In this document: positions 23,310 to 29,832 of the stretch, piece after piece
Layout: each line of letters starts with the position of its first letter
Numbering within the stretch: the first letter of the stretch is position 1
From: Pseudomonadota bacterium
GTDB lineage: Bacteria; Pseudomonadota; Alphaproteobacteria; Rhizobiales; MH13
NCBI GenBank assembly: GCA_039024915.1
Contig: JBCCPK010000001.1
Span: 62,001-126,000, forward strand
DNA length: 64,000 nt
Reading direction: 5' to 3'
The notes under the pieces: model-generated
Database searches by the model: none
The model's input: only the letters and a program-made list of their open reading frames with translations
What the model was told of the DNA's origin: nothing
Made by a program: the position numbers and the translations under genes

Positions 23310-23633
23310 TCATTCCGCAGCCTCCGCAGGCTGCGCAGGATCGGCACCATCGGCGGCAACCGATGGCGCCAAAGCGGCAGGGCCGGGGCGGGGCACATCG
23401 TCCGGCCAAATCGCATCAAGGGGCCAATTTTGAGAAAGCCATGAAACCAGCTGATCATGCTTGCGGACGTTAAAACCCCGCGCGTCGCTCCGAACCGCCA
23501 ACATGAAGTCTGGTTGTCGTAAAATGCGATGGCAGACGGTGTTAATCGACCACGCGCGTTGCGATGCCGCTTCATAGGCGTCGCAAAGCGCTATCAGGTT
23601 CCGACGCAGTTTCTGTTCAAGCAAAGGCTCCAT
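23310..23633 (-). CDS. First gene of the leftward lytic operon (Cro position)
   Basis: 107 residues. YEAASQRAWSINTVCHRILRQPDFMLAVRS...GFNVRKHDQLVSWLSQNWPLDA looks like a divergent helix-turn-helix found in alphaproteobacterial phage immunity regions. The last 25 residues are Ala/Pro-rich. It is transcribed divergently from the repressor gene with three operators in between, as Cro would be. Assignment as Cro analogue is by position and the HTH-like pattern. Confidence 0.6.
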   Translation of the reverse strand: MEPLLEQKLRRNLIALCDAYEAASQRAWSINTVCHRILRQPDFMLAVRSDARGFNVRKHDQLVSWLSQNWPLDAIWPDDVPRPGPAALAPSVAADGADPAQPAEAAE

Positions 23634-23722
23634 GGGCCGTCATAGATTTATGACGATTATCAGTTTGTCAATCAGATTTTTATGATCTGCGCAAATTTCT
23701 CAGTCAGCTAAAACTGACCGGT
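23634..23722. promoter_or_regulatory. Phage immunity region: divergent promoters with three operators
   Basis: Three 16-bp sites of the form RTCA-N8-TGAY: 23639-23654 (GTCATAGATTTATGAC), 23671-23686 (ATCAGATTTTTATGAT) and 23703-23718 (GTCAGCTAAAACTGAC). Their centres are exactly 32 bp apart. Leftward promoter: TTGACA on the minus strand at 23666-23671, with the first operator over its -10 region. Rightward repressor promoter: TTATCA (23657-23662), 18 bp, TATGAT (23681-23686), with the second operator over the -10. The third operator touches the repressor start and suggests autoregulation. Confidence 0.8.
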
Positions 23723-24418
23723 ATGGACACAGTCTTTCAAAGTCGCGTCAAAGAACGCCTTCGCGAACTGAACATCAACGAGTACGACGCGGCCCAACGT
23801 ATGGGCAAGAGCCGCACCTTCGTCTACGATATCGTCACAGGCAAAAAGACCAGCGTGCAGGGCGAAAACCTCGTGCATTTGGCACGTGCCCTCAATGTCA
23901 GCGCTAACTGGCTTTTGGGCGCTTCTGACGAAAAAACAGCGCGTATCGATAAACCACAAGAACGGCGCTCAGTCCCAAATTCTGACCCGCTTGAAATTGC
24001 AAGCATGACACCGCGCGACGTACCAGTCTTCGGCACCGCATCCGGATCGATCCTTGGCACCAAATCGGGTGCATGGCAGCTCACCGACGAGCCCGTTGAC
24101 TGGGTGCATCGCCCTCCGGGGCTCATTGGCGCGCGCGACGCTTATGCGCTCTATGTTGAAAATGAGAGCATGGTGCCGCAGCACAACCCCGGCGATTTGG
24201 TCTATGTCCACCCAGGCCGGCCTGTTCGATCCGGCGACAGCGTCATCGTCAAGATCCAGAATGCCGAGCGCGAAACCTACATAAAGCGTTTCCGCAAGCG
24301 CGAGAACGGCGACGTGCGGTGCGAACAACACAACCCGAAATCCACAGTCACATACAAGCGCGACACCGTCATCGGCGTGCACAAGGTCCTGTCACTGGCC
24401 GAACTTATGGGGGTTTGA
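23723..24418 (+). CDS. CI/LexA-type phage repressor with S24 autoprotease domain
   Basis: 231 residues. Residues 1-65 are an XRE-type HTH (SRVKERLRELNINEYDAAQRMGKSRTFVYDIVTGKKTSVQGENLVHLARALNVSANWLL). The C-terminal S24 domain has the catalytic Ser in NESMVPQHNPGDLVYVHPG and the Lys in ERETYIKRF. It keeps the lysogen silent by binding the operators on both sides of its operon and is inactivated by RecA-stimulated self-cleavage. The start ATG lies 4 nt past the third operator. Confidence 0.95.
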   Translation: MDTVFQSRVKERLRELNINEYDAAQRMGKSRTFVYDIVTGKKTSVQGENLVHLARALNVSANWLLGASDEKTARIDKPQERRSVPNSDPLEIASMTPRDVPVFGTASGSILGTKSGAWQLTDEPVDWVHRPPGLIGARDAYALYVENESMVPQHNPGDLVYVHPGRPVRSGDSVIVKIQNAERETYIKRFRKRENGDVRCEQHNPKSTVTYKRDTVIGVHKVLSLAELMGV

Positions 24419-24422
24419 TTTG

Positions 24423-24689
24423 ATGGGTGTTCTTCTCGGCATTGTGCACTGGATCATCGCGCTGCCCTTACTGGGCTTCACGCTGGTCACGATTGTGCCC
24501 GTCGGCTTGTTTCTGCTCTTCGGAGCATTGATCCCGGCGGCCATCGCCAAAAGCAAGGACCGCAGTTTCTGGCTTTGGTACGCCTATGGCGTGAACCTTT
24601 GGATCGTGGCGCTGATTCACGCGCTCGTTCTCAGCCGACCGCCGCAGCGCGTGATTGTCGAATATCGCGACCGACCTGAGACCGACTGA
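24423..24689 (+). CDS. Small membrane protein cotranscribed with the repressor
   Basis: 88 residues with three hydrophobic segments (residues about 3-20, 20-42 and 52-70) and a charged C-terminus VEYRDRPETD. It begins 5 nt after the repressor stop, so it is expressed in the lysogen. In many temperate phages a small membrane protein in this slot mediates superinfection exclusion. That role is an inference from position and topology only. Confidence 0.65.
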   Translation: MGVLLGIVHWIIALPLLGFTLVTIVPVGLFLLFGALIPAAIAKSKDRSFWLWYAYGVNLWIVALIHALVLSRPPQRVIVEYRDRPETD

Positions 24690-24713
24690 TAGTGCACAGA
24701 AAGGCCGTCTACC

Positions 24714-25535
24714 TTGGTTGGACCCACTATCAGCGACAACTCCAGGCGGGTATTTCCGAGCGCCGGCCTAAAGCACGATTGGGCCAACCATCACATCCAA
24801 GCTCTGCATCAACAGTGGCGAGCTTTCCTCGAATCGGATTTCTGCGAAGTCGCGACCGAGGACGATGCGACTGGGGGTCAAACGCTTCGGATCTACAGTG
24901 TCAAGAAGATGCCGGCAACCATCCCGCTCATGCTTGGAGACGCGATCCACGCGTTGAATTCTGCCCTGGACCACATGATTACTGACTTGGTCGACGTCAA
25001 CGACCACCGGTCCAATTTTCCCCGAGACGAAACGCGGGAGCAGCTTGTAGCCGCCTTCAGAACTGAACCTGAGACCATCGCCGGCCGCACAAAGAAAAAA
25101 GGACGGTACGCGGCGATAGAAGAGGCTGTGCCCGGAATCGCCCAATTCATCATCGACGACATACAACCTTACCGGGGCGCGGATAACTTTCTTTGGGCCC
25201 TCAATAAGCTCGACGTCCGTGATAAGCACCGCATGCTCATCCTGATCACGGGGCTCAGCCATATCAGCGGCATCAACGCCGTAAACGAAAATGGCGAGCC
25301 GTGTATTCGCGACTTCAGCGCAGTCTTGAAAACCGATGGATCGATTGGGCCGATTGGCTTCACGAGGCAAAAGATCGAGATCACCAGTTATAACAAGCCC
25401 TCTGCCGAGATATTCATAAACGAGCCCGGCGTTATGACGCAGCAACGAGTCATGCCAACGCTGGTTTATGCTTCGCAAACCGTTTCTGAGACTATCGATC
25501 GCGTTGCTCAATTTGTTCTTTCCAAGAAACGTTGA
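24714..25535 (+). CDS. HEPN-reminiscent protein, candidate lysogen defence gene
   Basis: 273 residues from a TTG preceded by GAAAGG. The segment MPATIPLMLGDAIHALNSALDHMITDLV resembles a widespread uncharacterised family whose core reads L-G-D-x-x-H-N-L-R-S-A-L-D-H, with a HEPN-like R-x4-H. Here the Arg is replaced by Asn (N-S-A-L-D-H). A later KLDVRDKHRMLI is also typical of that family. It lies in the repressor transcription unit, so it is expressed in the lysogen and could be an exclusion or abortive-infection gene. The role is inferred. Confidence 0.6.
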   Translation: MVGPTISDNSRRVFPSAGLKHDWANHHIQALHQQWRAFLESDFCEVATEDDATGGQTLRIYSVKKMPATIPLMLGDAIHALNSALDHMITDLVDVNDHRSNFPRDETREQLVAAFRTEPETIAGRTKKKGRYAAIEEAVPGIAQFIIDDIQPYRGADNFLWALNKLDVRDKHRMLILITGLSHISGINAVNENGEPCIRDFSAVLKTDGSIGPIGFTRQKIEITSYNKPSAEIFINEPGVMTQQRVMPTLVYASQTVSETIDRVAQFVLSKKR

Positions 25536-25538
25536 CGA

Positions 25539-25964
25539 TCAGCGTTGCGCCGATCCAGTGCGATGCCGATCAATCACGCTAGACAGAGCAAGCGACATCG
25601 TACTCAGCGCCGCGCTGTAGGCTTCGCTTCCAGAAACATCGTCGTCATGGACGAAGTACGGCTTTGATGACTGAGCTTCCAACTCGCGTGCAAGGTCCGT
25701 GAGTACCGTCATCAAAAGCGGTTGCGATTGCGGCTCATCAAACCGAGCTTTTGTCCCGTTATCGTCTTCGTCCTGAGCCCGCGCCACCCATGCCTCAAAC
25801 CGAACCAGATCTCGGATCACAGCGCGAAACAAGTCGCGCGTGGTCTCGCCATCGTCTAAATCGTCCCAATCGGCGGCGCCAGTTGGGTCCAGCCGTTCGA
25901 TGTACGAGTAGAGGCGTTCGGCAAGTTTATCGATGGCCTCGTTTGGGCTCAGGTCCTCAGCCAC
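25539..25964 (-). CDS. Acidic phage protein, convergent to the repressor operon
   Basis: 141 residues from the GTG at 25964, chosen because GGAGGA lies 8 nt upstream. The protein is acidic and mostly helical, with LSPNEAIDKLAERLYSYIERLDP at the start and a region ALSTMSLALSSVIDRHR at the end. No family recognised. Only 3 nt separate its stop from that of the HEPN-reminiscent gene. Its position in the immunity region and opposite orientation fit an accessory gene. Confidence 0.55.
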   Translation of the reverse strand: MAEDLSPNEAIDKLAERLYSYIERLDPTGAADWDDLDDGETTRDLFRAVIRDLVRFEAWVARAQDEDDNGTKARFDEPQSQPLLMTVLTDLARELEAQSSKPYFVHDDDVSGSEAYSAALSTMSLALSSVIDRHRTGSAQR

Positions 25965-26073
25965 CGCGCAGATCCTCCAGAACCGAGACAAACCAAAGTG
26001 CCGCCAGCCAACCGAATGTATCGGCAACGCGCATGTTAAGCAGGGAAGTCAGCAGGTCGGTTATATAAAGCAT
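25957..26073 (-). CDS. Putative 38-residue membrane peptide upstream of the acidic gene
   Basis: The ATG at 26073 follows GAAGAAAC. It encodes a peptide with a hydrophobic stretch (TFGWLAALWFVSVLEDL) and ends at 25957, overlapping the GTG start of the next gene by 8 nt. Small hydrophobic leader plus acidic downstream protein could be a toxin-antitoxin-like or coupled pair, but only the overlap and the RBS-like sequence support the gene. Confidence 0.35.
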   Translation of the reverse strand: MLYITDLLTSLLNMRVADTFGWLAALWFVSVLEDLRGG

Positions 26074-26167
26074 GTTTCTTCGTTTGTTTTCGACGCGGCT
26101 AGATTAAGCCCAGATCGAACAGCGAGGATAACAATAAGCAAACCCTCTACCACACCGATTGAGAATC

Positions 26168-26233
26168 GTCATTTTAAAATGATCATATATTTATGATTAT
26201 CTGATTGACAGTCATATTTATCTGACTTACCGT
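26168..26233 (+). promoter_or_regulatory. Second repressor-type operator cluster and rightward promoter
   Basis: Three sites of the same 16-bp form as in the immunity region: 26168-26183 (GTCATTTTAAAATGAT), 26182-26197 (ATCATATATTTATGAT) and 26211-26226 (GTCATATTTATCTGAC). A perfect -35 TTGACA lies at 26205-26210 and a TACCGT -10 at 26228-26233 (17-bp spacing), with the third operator filling the spacer. Repressor binding should therefore silence the operon starting at 26266. The region 26074-26167 upstream is AT-richer and shows no gene. Confidence 0.75.
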
Positions 26234-26265
26234 CCGCCGCCATCACACCGATGGAAGGCGCGACG

Positions 26266-26739
26266 ATGACGCATCACCCGAACCCCGCAAGCCCCCGACC
26301 TGTTACGTACCATCTGGACGTCGACGCGACACTGGCCATGATGCTGCACGCGCGCACCGCCGACGAGGCGCTGGCGTTGTTGCAGACCCCGCCGGGCGGC
26401 GCGGCAATCGCCAAATCTATAGCATCCGAATGGGCGGCGGACCCTGCCGCGGCCATGGCGCAGGTTGCTTTGCAGCGCCGCGCCATGGTCGCCTCCCACG
26501 ATGCGCACAACCCTCACGACGTCGAGCGGGTCATCCCACTGTTCAAGGGTTTGGGCTACAGTTATGACGACCTGTTCGCCCACCTTCCTCGCGCCATTGA
26601 ACTCTACGCCGCCGCCGTCACGGCGTCCGCGCAAGTGCTGGCGCGCACCTGCGGCGCGGTTGTGCCACAGGCACAGAGCGAAGCGGAATGTCCGGTTGTG
26701 CCGAAGGCACAGAGCGGAGCGGACGGAAAAGCGGCATGA
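26266..26739 (+). CDS. First gene of the rightward phage operon, unknown
   Basis: 157 residues from the ATG at 26266, chosen because GGAAGG lies 7 nt before it (an ATG at 26251 is in frame). The N-terminal 130 residues are Ala-rich and helical (DEALALLQTPPGGAAIAKSIASEWAADP). The final 25 residues are encoded by two hairpin repeats (AVVPQAQSE and PVVPKAQSG). No family recognised. Its expression is expected to be repressor-controlled. Confidence 0.6.
   Translation: MTHHPNPASPRPVTYHLDVDATLAMMLHARTADEALALLQTPPGGAAIAKSIASEWAADPAAAMAQVALQRRAMVASHDAHNPHDVERVIPLFKGLGYSYDDLFAHLPRAIELYAAAVTASAQVLARTCGAVVPQAQSEAECPVVPKAQSGADGKAA
26656..26679 (+). repeat. Hairpin repeat n
   Basis: Plus strand: GCGGT, perfect stem TGTGCC/GGCACA, loop ACA, flank GAGCGAAGCGG. 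In frame as AVVPQAQSE. It is one of the few copies oriented rightward, matching its host gene's direction. Confidence 0.8.
26692..26715 (+). repeat. Hairpin repeat o
   Basis: Plus strand: CCGGT, perfect stem TGTGCC/GGCACA, loop GAA, flank GAGCGGAGCGG. It lies 12 nt after copy n and shares its downstream AGCGGA-type spacer, so the pair may be a tandem duplication. Confidence 0.8.
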
Positions 26740-26813
26740 CCCACTCGCACACGATGCACGCCGTCTCTGTCGCGGCCATTCTGGCGGTGCTATTCGTTGC
26801 GGTGCTGGCATGA
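26736..26813 (+). CDS. 25-residue single-span membrane peptide
   Basis: The ATG at 26736 overlaps the upstream stop (ATGA) and the TGA at 26811-26813 overlaps the next ATG. The encoded peptide has a short His-containing start and one hydrophobic stretch ([17 protein letters not shown]) that could span the membrane. Exact coupling on both sides argues that it is translated. No known family at this length. Confidence 0.5.
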   Translation: MTHSHTMHAVSVAAILAVLFVAVLA

Positions 26814-27367
26814 GCGCGAACACAAAGCCTATAGGCCCCGCCCAGCAGGAATGGGTGCTGCAAATCCCAATCATGCAGCAATCGGTACTGTTCGCCGCCG
26901 TGCGCGCGCCAGACGGCATCCGCAAGAACCATCCGGTCAAGGTGCTGTTGCGCTGGTATCGCCGCTGCGTGCTCTTGTCGGCCTTTGATCAGACGGCTTT
27001 GCTGTCGCCGTTTGAGCTAGGCGGCGGCAGCTTCACCGGACCGTTTGAGAACCATCACGCCGACGAATTCGTCTGGTCACGGCTTCCGGAACGCGGCTTG
27101 CTGGCAACCGCGTTCGACATGATGCGCGACGTTTATCTTGAGCACGTGGACGAGCTACCGCACCATTTTCAGCTGCACTTTATGCACGCCGCACAGATCG
27201 TCGGCGTGCACCATAGCGAGCAGTCGATCCGCAATTGGTGGTGGCACTTTTATTTGATGATCGTCAACGACGCGCATCTGCAGCCTGAATCGGTGGCGGA
27301 CATGAACCGTCGCCTTTCGGACGATCGCGACGAATGGAAAGCACGCGAAGAGGTAACGGCCCGATGA
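26810..27367 (+). CDS. Phage protein of unknown function
   Basis: 185 residues from the ATG at 26810, which overlaps the preceding stop (ATGA). It has aromatic and His-rich segments: [40 protein letters not shown], and [20 protein letters not shown]. The pattern looks like a conserved helical phage protein, but I cannot name the family. It overlaps the GapR gene by 4 nt, so the two are cotranslated. Confidence 0.6.
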   Translation: MSANTKPIGPAQQEWVLQIPIMQQSVLFAAVRAPDGIRKNHPVKVLLRWYRRCVLLSAFDQTALLSPFELGGGSFTGPFENHHADEFVWSRLPERGLLATAFDMMRDVYLEHVDELPHHFQLHFMHAAQIVGVHHSEQSIRNWWWHFYLMIVNDAHLQPESVADMNRRLSDDRDEWKAREEVTAR

Positions 27368-27858
27368 CCGAAGACCATTACGATTTTGGGCCGCGGCCCG
27401 TGCCCGAAGCGGCGACGCCCAAGGCACCAGCGAAGGCAAAGGCTAAACCCGCTGCGAAGCGGAAACCCAACAGCGCGGCAAAAACGCGGGCAAAGACCAA
27501 GGCAACAACCAAACCAAAGCCGACGCCTAAGCCAACGCCCAAGGCAGAAACGCCGCCAGAACCGAAACCGCAACCGGAAACAGTCAACCGTGGTGGGGTC
27601 GCCGGTGGCAAGATTCGCGCTTTTGTCGAGCGCATTGAGCGCTTGGAGGACGAGAAAAAGGGCATCGCGGAGGACATCAAGGATGTCTACGCCGAAGCCA
27701 AGTCCGACGGCTTTGACACCAAAGTTCTGCGCAAGCTGGTCGGCATCCGCAAGCAGGATCCCGCCGAACGGCAGGAGGAAGAGTCGCTTCTCGACATTTA
27801 CATGCACGCGCTGGGCATGACCCCGCTTGAGAAGGCCATAGCGGGGGATGAGGCGTGA
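27364..27858 (+). CDS. GapR (DUF2312) nucleoid protein with histone-like N-terminal tail
   Basis: 164 residues. The C-terminal 85 residues, from [60 protein letters not shown], are a near-canonical DUF2312/GapR domain, the alphaproteobacterial protein that binds overtwisted DNA ahead of replication and transcription. Cellular GapR is about 90 residues. Here residues about 15-75 form an extra tail made of Lys, Ala, Pro and Thr, like histone H1 or AlgP-type tails. It may organise phage DNA or compete with host GapR. Confidence 0.9.
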   Translation: MTEDHYDFGPRPVPEAATPKAPAKAKAKPAAKRKPNSAAKTRAKTKATTKPKPTPKPTPKAETPPEPKPQPETVNRGGVAGGKIRAFVERIERLEDEKKGIAEDIKDVYAEAKSDGFDTKVLRKLVGIRKQDPAERQEEESLLDIYMHALGMTPLEKAIAGDEA

Positions 27859-27935
27859 GTGATTTCGGCGGCGCGTCCGCCGATCAGGTCCACAGAAAAG
27901 CCGCCATCAGCGCTCGTAGCGAGGGGGACGGGTGA
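27855..27935 (+). pseudogene. 26-codon ORF, probable duplicated gene-end fragment
   Basis: The GTG at 27855 overlaps the GapR stop (GTGA), and the frame ends at 27935 (TGATG) on the next gene's start. Its last 12 residues, KAAISARSEGDG, closely match the C-terminus of the 28594-29163 gene (IAAAIRARSEGDG), and the DNA is 39/40 identical over 27900-27939 and 29128-29167. It is best read as a copied 3' end that now serves as a junction. Confidence 0.55.
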
Positions 27936-27939
27936 TGGC
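27900..27939 (+). repeat. Gene-junction repeat 1, copy A (copy B at 29128-29167)
   Basis: 40 bp, one mismatch. It contains the end of the upstream ORF, the Shine-Dalgarno GAGGGGG and the start ATGGC of the next gene. Both copies sit at the same relative place, across a stop/start junction. Confidence 0.85.
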
Positions 27940-28408
27940 AGAGAAGTTTGGCGGCTTCGCCACAACGCACGACGGGAAACACGTCACCCTGTCCCAGGAT
28001 GAGGCTAGGGCGTTGCTGGACTCTGCGGAGAAGCAAAAACAGCAGCGCGCCTCAGATATCCCGACATCCCATAATGCGCTGGCGATCATATCGAACGCCA
28101 TGATCAGGCTCCGCGAACTGGGATGGCGTGACGCCTGTTACTGCCCCAAAGATGGCAGCGAATTCGCAGTTCTTGAACTGGGCTCCACTGGCATTTTCCG
28201 CTCGTTCTACATGGGGGAATCGCCGGACGGGCGTCTGTATCTCGACGACTTCTTCGTGCACCCGGACGGCTGCTTGTTTAAGCCGCTGGACCGCCTCACT
28301 GACGACGAGCGCACGCAGCTCGAACAGTGCGACGAGCAAACCAGGCGCAACATAGAGCGTGATTGCGAGCGCTTCGCCTCCTTCAAGGATCAGCAAGATG
28401 AAGGGTGA
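27935..28408 (+). CDS. Phage protein of unknown function
   Basis: 157 residues from the ATG at 27935. A helical N-terminus (DEARALLDSAEKQKQQRASD) is followed by a compact region AIISNAMIRLRELGWRDACYCPKDGSEFAVLELGSTGIFRSFYMGESPDGRLYLDDFFVHPDG, which looks like a small beta-rich domain seen in phage accessory proteins. It ends DQQDEG, a tail shared with the gene at 29163-29486 because of junction repeat 2. No name can be given. Confidence 0.6.
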   Translation: MAEKFGGFATTHDGKHVTLSQDEARALLDSAEKQKQQRASDIPTSHNALAIISNAMIRLRELGWRDACYCPKDGSEFAVLELGSTGIFRSFYMGESPDGRLYLDDFFVHPDGCLFKPLDRLTDDERTQLEQCDEQTRRNIERDCERFASFKDQQDEG

Positions 28409-28411
28409 GCG
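28374..28411 (+). repeat. Gene-junction repeat 2, copy A (copy B at 29452-29489)
   Basis: 38 bp with two or three mismatches between copies. It covers the last 11 codons of the upstream gene (ending QQDEG), and the start MKGER of the next gene, which overlaps out of frame. Same stop/start junction in both copies. Confidence 0.85.
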
Positions 28412-28601
28412 CACACAAACCGTCAAGCCCGCGCAGGGACTGGCTGAGTTCGCGAAGCACGTGCTGGGCGAAAGCAAGTTCTTTGGCGAAACCAACGGAT
28501 CAGTGGGCGGAACCACTCACTACATTTCTTGGTTCCACATCCGGCGTGCGCGCCAATCCCTAAACGCGTTCAACAAAGCTATGGAGGCGGACAATGGATG
28601 A
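28398..28601 (+). CDS. Small phage protein, unknown
   Basis: 67 residues from the ATG at 28398, inside junction repeat 2. The first five residues, MKGER, are identical to those of the DUF4326 gene at 29476 because of the duplicated junction. The body GLAEFAKHVLGESKFFGETNGSVGGTTHYISWFHIRRAR is not recognised. It overlaps its neighbours on both sides. Confidence 0.5.
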   Translation: MKGERTQTVKPAQGLAEFAKHVLGESKFFGETNGSVGGTTHYISWFHIRRARQSLNAFNKAMEADNG

Positions 28602-29163
28602 AACACTGACGACGGATTGGCGGCAGCATCTGGCAGAAGCACATGGAAGGCTGTCGGAAGGTCAGAAGCTCATTGACGCTCTCAATGAGTGGTCGATCGA
28701 TGTCCACAACCATCTAACAGATGTAGGGGCGTCGTTGTCAAAAACGCAGCCGCACAGTGTCGAAACCCTCAACGGCAAGATCGCGTCCCTCACCGTCGAA
28801 CGCGACGCCCTCACAGCACAGGTAAAAGAGTTGCGGGGAGCTTTGGCAAGCTTGCTGGCGCGTGTTGATGAACATGGTGTAGAGCATTGGGACGACGACA
28901 TGCTGCCTGATCGTATTGAGGCAATTATTGCTGCGAGCGACATCGCCCATAAAGCCCTCGCCTCCACCCCATCACAATCGCTTAAAGCCGTTATCAAGCG
29001 GGCGAAAGCGGAGGAACGTGAGGCGTGTGCGAAGGCGGCAGACAACATGGCTGATGATGCCATTTACGAGCAGAGCGGCGACGAGGACGCGGACATAATG
29101 GAGTCCGTTCACTATCGAGAGATAGCCGCCGCCATCCGCGCTCGTAGCGAGGGGGACGGGTGA
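28594..29163 (+). CDS. Coiled-coil phage protein (Ea22-like architecture)
   Basis: 189 residues. LNGKIASLTVERDALTAQVKELRGALASLLARV is a clear heptad-patterned coiled coil in the middle. The C-terminal IKRAKAEEREACAKAADNMADDAI...IAAAIRARSEGDG follows the arrangement of Ead/Ea22-type accessory proteins of temperate phages, in which a conserved 'E[RA]CAK...A..[AI]R.R' segment ends the protein. The function of such proteins is unknown. The 3' end is part of junction repeat 1. Confidence 0.6.
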   Translation: MDETLTTDWRQHLAEAHGRLSEGQKLIDALNEWSIDVHNHLTDVGASLSKTQPHSVETLNGKIASLTVERDALTAQVKELRGALASLLARVDEHGVEHWDDDMLPDRIEAIIAASDIAHKALASTPSQSLKAVIKRAKAEEREACAKAADNMADDAIYEQSGDEDADIMESVHYREIAAAIRARSEGDG

Positions 29164-29167
29164 TGGC
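29128..29167 (+). repeat. Gene-junction repeat 1, copy B
   Basis: Second copy of the 40-bp junction at 27900-27939 (one mismatch, A to C), spanning the end of the coiled-coil gene and the start of the 29163 gene. Confidence 0.85.
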
Positions 29168-29486
29168 TCCCCTAGAAGCAACGGAAATTAAGCGAGCGGC
29201 TGCTGCTATTGATGGTGTCGTTGCGATCGACAAGACCATCGAATGGTTGATGAAAGACGACAAGGCGCAATTGGCTCAGCATGGCCAGAAAGCCCGCGAA
29301 TCCTTTGGCCGCAACCGACTCAGGCATTTTACCGACGAGCAGCTTGGTTCAATCGTTCGGCGCTCGATCGTGGAGGAGCTTCTACTGGAGCGTGAAGGGG
29401 TTGTCGCCGAGCACGGTAAGGTCGTGCAGTTCCCCTCACCGCCAGCAGTCATCGCCTCCCTCAAGGAGCAGCAAGATGAAGGGTGA
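29163..29486 (+). CDS. Small phage protein, unknown
   Basis: 107 residues from the ATG at 29163. The sequence EIKRAAAAIDGVVAIDKTIEWLMKDDKAQLAQHGQKARESFGRNRLRHFTDEQLGSIVRRSIVEELLLERE is helical and charged; no family recognised. It begins in junction repeat 1 and ends in junction repeat 2, so it is a gene cassette flanked by duplicated boundaries. Confidence 0.55.
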   Translation: MAPLEATEIKRAAAAIDGVVAIDKTIEWLMKDDKAQLAQHGQKARESFGRNRLRHFTDEQLGSIVRRSIVEELLLEREGVVAEHGKVVQFPSPPAVIASLKEQQDEG

Positions 29487-29489
29487 GCG
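29452..29489 (+). repeat. Gene-junction repeat 2, copy B
   Basis: Second copy of the junction at 28374-28411, spanning the end of the 29163 gene and the MKGER start of the DUF4326 gene. Confidence 0.85.
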
Positions 29490-29832
29490 ACCGATTCGCG
29501 TGCAGCGGCAACGCACAAAGGGTTGGGAGATGCCGCCAAACACGATTTACGTTGGGCGACCAACCCGCTGGGCGAACTTCTATCGTGTTGGACAGCCGAT
29601 GTGTCGCGAGACAATTCTTCGCTGGGGCCACTCGCTTAGGGACTTCAAGAACCTTGACTATTGCTGCACCGACGCAGCCGACGCCGTTCGCCGTTTCACT
29701 GCGGTGCTAGGCTTCGACGAGGCCATATGGCCACAGCTCAAAGCCGAACTCGGCGGCAAAAATCTTGCTTGTTGGTGCGCACTTGATCAGCCGTGCCACG
29801 CCGACGTGCTGCTGAAAATCGCCAATGACTGA
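29476..29832 (+). CDS. DUF4326 family protein
   Basis: 118 residues. IYVGRPTRWANFYRVG near the start and NLACWCALDQPCHADVLLKIAN at the end are the two diagnostic motifs of DUF4326, a small family common in phages. The Cys-x-Cys-A-x5-C-H cluster probably binds a metal. The function is unknown. It overlaps the 29163 gene's 3' end and the excisionase gene's start. Confidence 0.9.
   Translation: MKGERPIRVQRQRTKGWEMPPNTIYVGRPTRWANFYRVGQPMCRETILRWGHSLRDFKNLDYCCTDAADAVRRFTAVLGFDEAIWPQLKAELGGKNLACWCALDQPCHADVLLKIAND

Noticed and set aside
23107-23409. Upstream extension of the minus-strand gene that starts at 23106
   Set aside because: The extension is Cys/Arg/Ser-rich antisense of the hairpin cluster, while GGAG precedes the ATG at 23106.
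23127-23444. 105-codon plus-strand ORF across the hairpin cluster
   Set aside because: Its sequence is the translation of repeated hairpins and the antisense of the Cro-position gene; no start signal or family.
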